A stretch of DNA of 9,329 bases, from NCBI GenBank assembly GCA_031286555.1, contig JAITUD010000151.1, positions 1 to 9,329 of the forward strand, read 5' to 3'. Numbering within the stretch: position 1 is the stretch's first letter; each line of letters begins with the position of its first letter. This document shows, piece after piece, positions 5,969 to 9,329 of this stretch. The position numbers and the translations under genes are program-made. This stretch comes from Microbacterium sp. GTDB lineage: Bacteria > Actinomycetota > Actinomycetes > Actinomycetales > Microbacteriaceae. The notes beneath the pieces are model-generated. The model was not told the origin of the DNA. It saw nothing but the letters and a program-made list of their open reading frames with translations, and ran no database searches.

Positions 5969-5984
5969 CGTCATCACTGTGACG
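5969..5984. promoter_or_regulatory. Dyad CGTCA-N6-TGACG between divergent sigma and doxX-like genes
   Basis: CGTCA (5969-5973) and TGACG (5980-5984) are perfect inverted 5-base arms in the middle of the 79-base divergent spacer. They could bind a dimeric regulator acting on both genes, but arms this short may be coincidental. The spacer shows no clear pair of -35 and -10 boxes for either gene. Confidence 0.22.
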
Positions 5985-6021
5985 AGCCCCGAGGGGCCGA
6001 CGTAACGAGAAAGGCATGCAG

Positions 6022-6408
6022 ATGAACATCGCACTGTGGATCATCACCGGAGCGCTCGCCCTCGCCTATGGCGTCGGCGGTGTCAGCCAGATCCTCCTCA
6101 CCAAGGCACGCTACCGCGCCCTCGCGCCCAGCCAGCACTGGGTCGACGACTTCAGCGCCGGCAAGATCAAGGCCATCGGCACGATCAAACTGATCGGAGT
6201 CGCGGGGCTCATCCTGCCGCCGCTGGTGGGCATCCTGCCGGTCCTCTCCCCGATCGCCGCCTGCGGGCTGGCTCTGCTGATGTCCGGCGCCGCGACCACC
6301 CGATTCCGCCGCAGCGAGTGGGCCTACATGGCCGGCGACACGGCCTACATGCTGGCCTTCATCTTCGTGGCCTGGGGCCGGTTCGCCCTCGCGCCCTACG
6401 GCAGCTGA
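6022..6408 (+). CDS. DoxX-like integral membrane protein
   Basis: A 128-residue inner-membrane protein with four predicted hydrophobic segments: IALWIITGALALAYGVGGVS at the N-terminus, IKLIGVAGLILPPLVGILPV, SPIAACGLALLMSGAAT, and YMLAFIFVAWGRFALAP near the C-terminus. This pattern, with the KIKAIGTIKLIGVAGL stretch in the second segment, fits DoxX-like (DoxX_2) proteins. Their biochemical role is largely unsettled; relatives have been tied to thiol redox or detoxification complexes. The nearest ribosome-binding site is GAAAGG at 6009-6014, which is well placed for ATG 6022 and too close for ATG 6016, so the shorter start is preferred. It is divergent from the SnoaL-tailed sigma factor; DoxX-like genes are frequent neighbours of such sigma factors, so co-regulation is inferred. 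Its stop is one base from the stop of the convergent exporter gene. Confidence 0.83.
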   Translation: MNIALWIITGALALAYGVGGVSQILLTKARYRALAPSQHWVDDFSAGKIKAIGTIKLIGVAGLILPPLVGILPVLSPIAACGLALLMSGAATTRFRRSEWAYMAGDTAYMLAFIFVAWGRFALAPYGS

Positions 6409-6421
6409 TTCAGGGCAGCTG
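6402..6421. terminator. Possible hairpin CAGCTG-N8-CAGCTG at convergent gene ends
   Basis: Two copies of the self-complementary CAGCTG (6402-6407 and 6416-6421) can pair as a 6-bp stem with an 8-base loop. The loop carries the minus-strand stop, and the left arm ends in the plus-strand stop. There is no T-run. As part of the longer direct repeat GGCAGCTGA it could equally be chance. Confidence 0.22.
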
Positions 6422-7441
6422 AGCGCGCACCCCGACGATGAAGTCGTCGACGTTGGGCAGGTGCTCGCGCACGCTGCGCTCGGCGTCCGCTGCGACATCC
6501 GGATGCCCGACAGCGGCGACCACGACCGCGTCGCCCTGCAGACGGTGCCCGACCCAGCGCAGCCGCACCCGCTCGATGTGCTCGACGCCGTCGACGTGTT
6601 CGATGGCGTGCTCGGCGCGGTCGACCAGCTCGGGCTCCACGCCGTCGAGCAGTCGCCGCCCCACGCTGCGCACCGTGCCGATCAGCAGCACGAAGATCGC
6701 GGCAGAGATGACGAGGCCGATGATCGGGTCGGCGAGCGGGAAGCCGAGCAGCACACCGATCCCGCCGATGACCACGGCGAGAGAGGTGAACCCGTCGGTG
6801 CGGGCGTGCACGCCGTCGGCGACGAGCGCCGCCGATCCGATGCGCCGGCCGACGCGGATCCGGTAGATCGCGACGGCCTCGTTGCCGAGGAAGCCGATCA
6901 CACCGGCAGCGATCACCCAGCCGATGCCTGTCAGCGGCTGCGGATGCAGGATGCGGTCGATGGACTGCCAGGCGGCGACCACCGCCGAGAGCGCGACGAC
7001 GAAGACGATGAAAAGGCCGGCGAGGTCCTCCGCCCGGCCGAACCCGTAGGTGTAGCGCCGGGATGCCGCGCGCCGGCCGAGCACGAACGCGATCCAGAGC
7101 GGAACGGCCGTGAGCGCGTCCGAGAAGTTGTGGATGGTGTCGGCGAGCAGCGCGACCGATCCGCTGAACGCGACGACGGCGCCCTGCAGCACAGTGGTGA
7201 GCAGCAGGATCACGAGGCTGATCTTCAGCGCGCGGATGCCGGCGCTGCTGGCCTCCATCGCGTCGTCGATCGAGTCGGCCGCGTCGTGAGTGTGCGGCAC
7301 GAACAGTCCGTACAGGAAGCCCTTGAACCCGGTCGGATGCTCGTGGCCGTGATCGTGGTCGCCGTGGGAGTGCGAGTGACCGTGGTCGTGGTCGTGCTCC
7401 GTATGCGTGGGCGTGTGCGTGTGCGTGTGCGTTCCGGTCAT
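6410..7441 (-). CDS. Cation diffusion facilitator (CDF) metal exporter with His-rich leader
   Basis: A 343-residue CDF transporter that exports divalent metal from the cytoplasm in exchange for protons. Residues 1-37 carry 14 histidines (positions 5-35, HTHTHT and HDHDHGHSHSHGDHDHGHEH types), a metal-binding cytoplasmic leader. Six membrane helices span roughly residues 70-265. The transport site is HxxxD in helix 2 (H104, D108 in DTIHNFSDAL) and HxxxD in helix 5 (H212, D216 in DGVHARTDG), a pattern commonly linked to Zn(II). The C-terminal 75 residues form the cytoplasmic ZT-dimer domain. The ATG at 7441 overlaps the regulator's TGA by 4 bases, so translation is coupled. The regulator is KmtR-like, and KmtR of Mycobacterium tuberculosis senses Ni(II)/Co(II). 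The cargo here could therefore be Ni/Co rather than, or as well as, Zn. Confidence 0.94.
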   Translation of the reverse strand: MTGTHTHTHTPTHTEHDHDHGHSHSHGDHDHGHEHPTGFKGFLYGLFVPHTHDAADSIDDAMEASSAGIRALKISLVILLLTTVLQGAVVAFSGSVALLADTIHNFSDALTAVPLWIAFVLGRRAASRRYTYGFGRAEDLAGLFIVFVVALSAVVAAWQSIDRILHPQPLTGIGWVIAAGVIGFLGNEAVAIYRIRVGRRIGSAALVADGVHARTDGFTSLAVVIGGIGVLLGFPLADPIIGLVISAAIFVLLIGTVRSVGRRLLDGVEPELVDRAEHAIEHVDGVEHIERVRLRWVGHRLQGDAVVVAAVGHPDVAADAERSVREHLPNVDDFIVGVRAQLP

Positions 7442-7803
7442 GCGCCCGCCCGATCCTGGTGGTGGTGCCGGGGCACGCCGCCGAGGGAGTGCTCGGCCTG
7501 GAAGATCGCCGAGGCGACGAGCTCGGAGGCGTGCTCGTTCTCGAGCCGGTAGAACACCCGCTGTCCGTCCTGACGAGTGGCGACGATGCGAGCGAGGCGC
7601 AGCTTGGCGAGGTGCTGCGACACCGCGGCCGGGGACTTGTCGACGATCTCGGCGAGGTTGTTCACCGACAGCTCGCCGGCATCCTGCAGGGCGAGGATGA
7701 TGCGCACCCGCGTCGCATCGGCCAGCATCCCGAACACCTCGACGGCGAGCTCGACGAACGAGCTGTCCGGGGTGTATCCGCATTGCCGCTTATCTGCACT
7801 CAT
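7438..7803 (-). CDS. kmtR: KmtR-like ArsR/SmtB metal-sensing repressor
   Basis: A 121-residue ArsR-family dimeric repressor. The winged-helix core runs from FGMLADATRVRIILAL (24-39) through SPAAVSQHLAKLRLARIV (57-74, recognition helix) to GQRVFYRLENEH (80-91). The C-terminal region places H91, E104, H105, H113 and H114 exactly 3 residues beyond the metal ligands I recall for M. tuberculosis KmtR (H88, E101, H102, H110, H111), with the surrounding text (FYRLENEH, AEH, PRHH) also alike. The CzrA/SmtB alpha-5 site is not kept: N and Q replace two ligands. Ni(II)/Co(II) sensing is inferred from this. It is co-translated with the CDF exporter through an ATGA overlap. There is no ribosome-binding site; a TAATAT -10 box ends 6 nt before ATG. 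An inverted repeat over the start suggests autoregulation. Confidence 0.92.
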   Translation of the reverse strand: MSADKRQCGYTPDSSFVELAVEVFGMLADATRVRIILALQDAGELSVNNLAEIVDKSPAAVSQHLAKLRLARIVATRQDGQRVFYRLENEHASELVASAIFQAEHSLGGVPRHHHQDRAGA

Positions 7804-7812
7804 ACGCAGATA
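7791..7812. promoter_or_regulatory. Inverted repeat TATCTGC-N8-GCAGATA, likely KmtR-type operator
   Basis: TATCTGC (7791-7797) and GCAGATA (7806-7812) are perfect 7-bp inverted arms with an 8-nt spacer. The site covers the start codon of the regulator (7801-7803) and half of its -10 box (7810-7815). A repressor bound here would block its own promoter. ArsR proteins commonly bind dyads of about this size near the transcription start. Confidence 0.6.
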
Positions 7813-7838
7813 TTAAGACAGGACGGGCGCTGAGCGAA
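7803..7838 (-). promoter_or_regulatory. Promoter of the kmtR-CDF operon, leaderless
   Basis: On the minus strand, TTCGCT (7838-7833), a 17-nt spacer and TAATAT (7815-7810) resemble a housekeeping promoter, with the -10 box much better than the -35. Six bases then separate the box from ATG 7803, so the transcript should begin at the start codon. No Shine-Dalgarno sequence is present, which agrees with a leaderless mRNA. Confidence 0.5.
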
Positions 7839-7896
7839 ATAGCGGCGTCATGAACCGAGTTGCAGAATGGAGAGCGCCCCTGAGGAGGACAGCGAC

Positions 7897-9329
7897 ATGG
7901 ACTACGGCCACGAGCTCCGGTTCGGCACCTTCATCACGCCGGTGAACAGCGACGCGCAGCAGCCGGTGCGGCTGGCGCAGGCGAGCGAGGAGCTCGGCTA
8001 CGACGTGGTGACCTTCCAGGACCATCCGTACCAGCCGGCGTTCCTCGACACCTGGACGCTGATGTCGTTCGTCGCCGCGGCGACTTCGCGCATCCACATC
8101 GCGCCGAACGTGCTGAACCTGCCGCTGCGCCCGGCGCCGGTCACGGCCCGCGCCGCGGCATCCCTCGATCTGCTCTCCGGCGGGCGCTTCGATCTCGGCC
8201 TCGGTGCCGGTGGGTTCTGGGATGCGATCGAGGCGATGGGCGGACGCCGGCTGACGCCGGGCCAGGCGGTGGACCAGCTCGACGAGGCCATCGACGTGAT
8301 CCGCGGGATCTGGGATGCCGGCAATCGCGAGCACTTCCGCGGCGGCGAGTACTACCCCGTGGACGGGGCGAAGCGCGGCCCGTCGCCCGCGCACGAGATC
8401 CCGATCTGGCTGGGTGCGCTGAAGCCGCGGATGCTGCGCCTCCTGGGCCGCAAGGCCGACGGCTGGCTGCCCTCGCTGGGATACCTGAAGCCGGGCGACC
8501 TCGCCGCCGGCAACGCGCGCATCGACGACGCGGCATCCGACGCCGGCCGCGACCCCGGCGAGATCCGGCGGATGCTGAACGTCGGCGGCGACCTGCCGAC
8601 CGAGCGGCTCATCGAGCTCGCACTCGAGGACGGCGTGAGCACGTTCATCATGGTCGGCGACGACGTGACCGCCATGCAGCGCAATGCCGAGGAGGTCATC
8701 CCCGCGGTGCGCGAGGCGGTCGCCGCCGAGCGCACCCGGCGCGGCACGGCCCCGGCATCCGGACGCAGCGCCGCGGCGCTCGCCCTTCGGAGCCCGCGCA
8801 TCGCCTACGACGCCGTTCCCGCCTCGCTGCGCGACCGCGCCGTCGAGCCGGGCGACTTCGAGTACCGCACCGTGAAGTCCACGTATCTGCGCGCGGGCTC
8901 ACCCGGTATCGTGCTGCGCCCGCACACCGTCGACGAGGTGTCCGACGCGATCGGCTTCGCCCGCGACCACCGCGACGTGCCGCTCGGCATCCGCAGCGGC
9001 GGGCACGGCATCAGCGGCCGCAGCACCAACGACGGCGGCATCGTGATCGACCTCAAGGCGCTGAACGGCATCGAGGTGCTCGACGAGCACGCACGCCGCG
9101 TGCGCGTCGGCGCCGGTGCGCGCTGGACGGATGTCGCTCAGGCGCTCGCCCCGCACGGCTGGGCACTGTCCAGCGGTGACTACGGCGGGGTCGGCGTCGG
9201 CGGGCTCGCGACCGCCGGCGGTGTCGGCTTCCTCGCCCGCGAGCACGGACTGACCATCGATCACCTCGTCGGGGCCGACGTCGTGCTCGCCGACGGCTCG
9301 ACCGTGCGAGCATCCGCCGACGAGCATCC
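7897..9329 (+). CDS. Luciferase-like (LLM) monooxygenase fused to berberine-bridge-type FAD domain (3' truncated)
   Basis: Reading codons from ATG 7897 gives 477 residues with no stop to the window end. Residues about 5-280 are a bacterial luciferase-like (LLM, FMN or F420) TIM barrel: FGTFITPVN (9-17), FQDHPYQPAFLDTW near 45-58, ARAAASLDLLSGGRFDLGLGAGG near 85-107, and IPIWLGALKPRML after. An Ala/Arg-rich linker spans about 275-310. From about 320 a PCMH-type FAD-binding domain begins: RSGGHGISGRSTNDGG contains H370, the place of the 8-alpha-histidyl FAD link in berberine-bridge/6-hydroxynicotine-oxidase relatives. The second anchor Cys is absent; Tyr stands there in SGDYGGVGVGG. The linker has no plausible internal start: the only nearby GTG (acc gtg aag) has no ribosome-binding site. 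GAGGAGG at 7882-7888 supports ATG 7897. The gene is divergent from kmtR. Substrate unknown. Confidence 0.87.
   Translation, partial: MDYGHELRFGTFITPVNSDAQQPVRLAQASEELGYDVVTFQDHPYQPAFLDTWTLMSFVAAATSRIHIAPNVLNLPLRPAPVTARAAASLDLLSGGRFDLGLGAGGFWDAIEAMGGRRLTPGQAVDQLDEAIDVIRGIWDAGNREHFRGGEYYPVDGAKRGPSPAHEIPIWLGALKPRMLRLLGRKADGWLPSLGYLKPGDLAAGNARIDDAASDAGRDPGEIRRMLNVGGDLPTERLIELALEDGVSTFIMVGDDVTAMQRNAEEVIPAVREAVAAERTRRGTAPASGRSAAALALRSPRIAYDAVPASLRDRAVEPGDFEYRTVKSTYLRAGSPGIVLRPHTVDEVSDAIGFARDHRDVPLGIRSGGHGISGRSTNDGGIVIDLKALNGIEVLDEHARRVRVGAGARWTDVAQALAPHGWALSSGDYGGVGVGGLATAGGVGFLAREHGLTIDHLVGADVVLADGSTVRASADEH

Noticed and set aside
5957..5984. ECF41-like promoter CGTCACA-N17-CGAC pointing at the second sigma gene
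   Set aside because: The predicted start would lie inside the ribosome-binding site at 5951-5956, leaving no functional leader, and both boxes are imperfect.
6016..6021. ATG 6016 as the DoxX-like start
   Set aside because: AAGG ends only one base before it. ATG 6022 has a normal 7-nt spacing and gives MNIALWI at the first membrane helix.
7321..7437. Simple-sequence GTGCGTGTGC and GTGGTCGTG tracts as a repeat locus
   Set aside because: They are just the coding sequence of the histidine-rich exporter leader (CAC/CAT codons on the other strand).
6461..7552. 363-codon plus-strand frame opposite the CDF and kmtR genes
   Set aside because: Translation is rich in Asp, Glu, Arg and Val repeats without any domain. 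It is the antisense of a well-supported transporter in GC-rich DNA.

Overview
The window is GC-rich (very high by eye), densely packed DNA with strong G/C third-position preference. An actinobacterium of the Microbacteriaceae type, such as Microbacterium, is the best fit. The gene families point the same way: SigJ/ECF41 sigma factors, a TIGR02569-type kinase-like protein, a KmtR-like metal sensor, and several genes whose promoter -10 box lies directly before the start codon, as in leaderless mRNAs. There is no rRNA, tRNA, insertion sequence, CRISPR array or phage gene, and no gap longer than about 120 bases. The taxonomic call is an inference from composition and families.

Layout. Positions 1-333 hold the 3' end of a SigJ/ECF41 sigma factor with its SnoaL-like regulatory tail. 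A TIGR02569-like protein (337-1131, minus) follows and is divergent from an NmrA-like NAD(P)-binding oxidoreductase (1226-1975, plus). That oxidoreductase has a good ECF41-type promoter match in front of it, so the sigma factor at the left edge may control it. A DUF1801-like protein (2041-2493, plus) converges on an Ogt-type DNA repair methyltransferase (2518-3003, minus). An HxlR regulator (3124-3516, minus) and an atypical SDR (3621-4289, plus) are divergent and share an 18-bp perfect palindrome.

From 4300 to 5942 (minus) lies a probable two-gene unit: a second SnoaL-tailed ECF sigma factor followed by a small COG3910-type ATPase. A DoxX-like membrane protein (6022-6408, plus) is divergent from the sigma factor. 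Positions 6410-7803 (minus) hold a metal-homeostasis operon: a KmtR-like ArsR regulator overlapping by 4 bases a CDF metal exporter with a histidine-rich leader. An inverted repeat over the regulator's -10 box and start codon looks like its own operator.

The right edge (7897-9329, plus) is one uninterrupted reading frame. It joins a luciferase-like flavin/F420 monooxygenase domain to a berberine-bridge-type FAD-binding domain and runs out of the window.

The most unusual points are this two-flavoprotein fusion, the predicted ECF41 promoter, the SDR that lacks the Tyr/Lys catalytic pair, the second sigma factor that has lost the usual ECF41 tail motifs, and the set of three minus-strand genes with a TAnnnT box exactly 6 nt before ATG.
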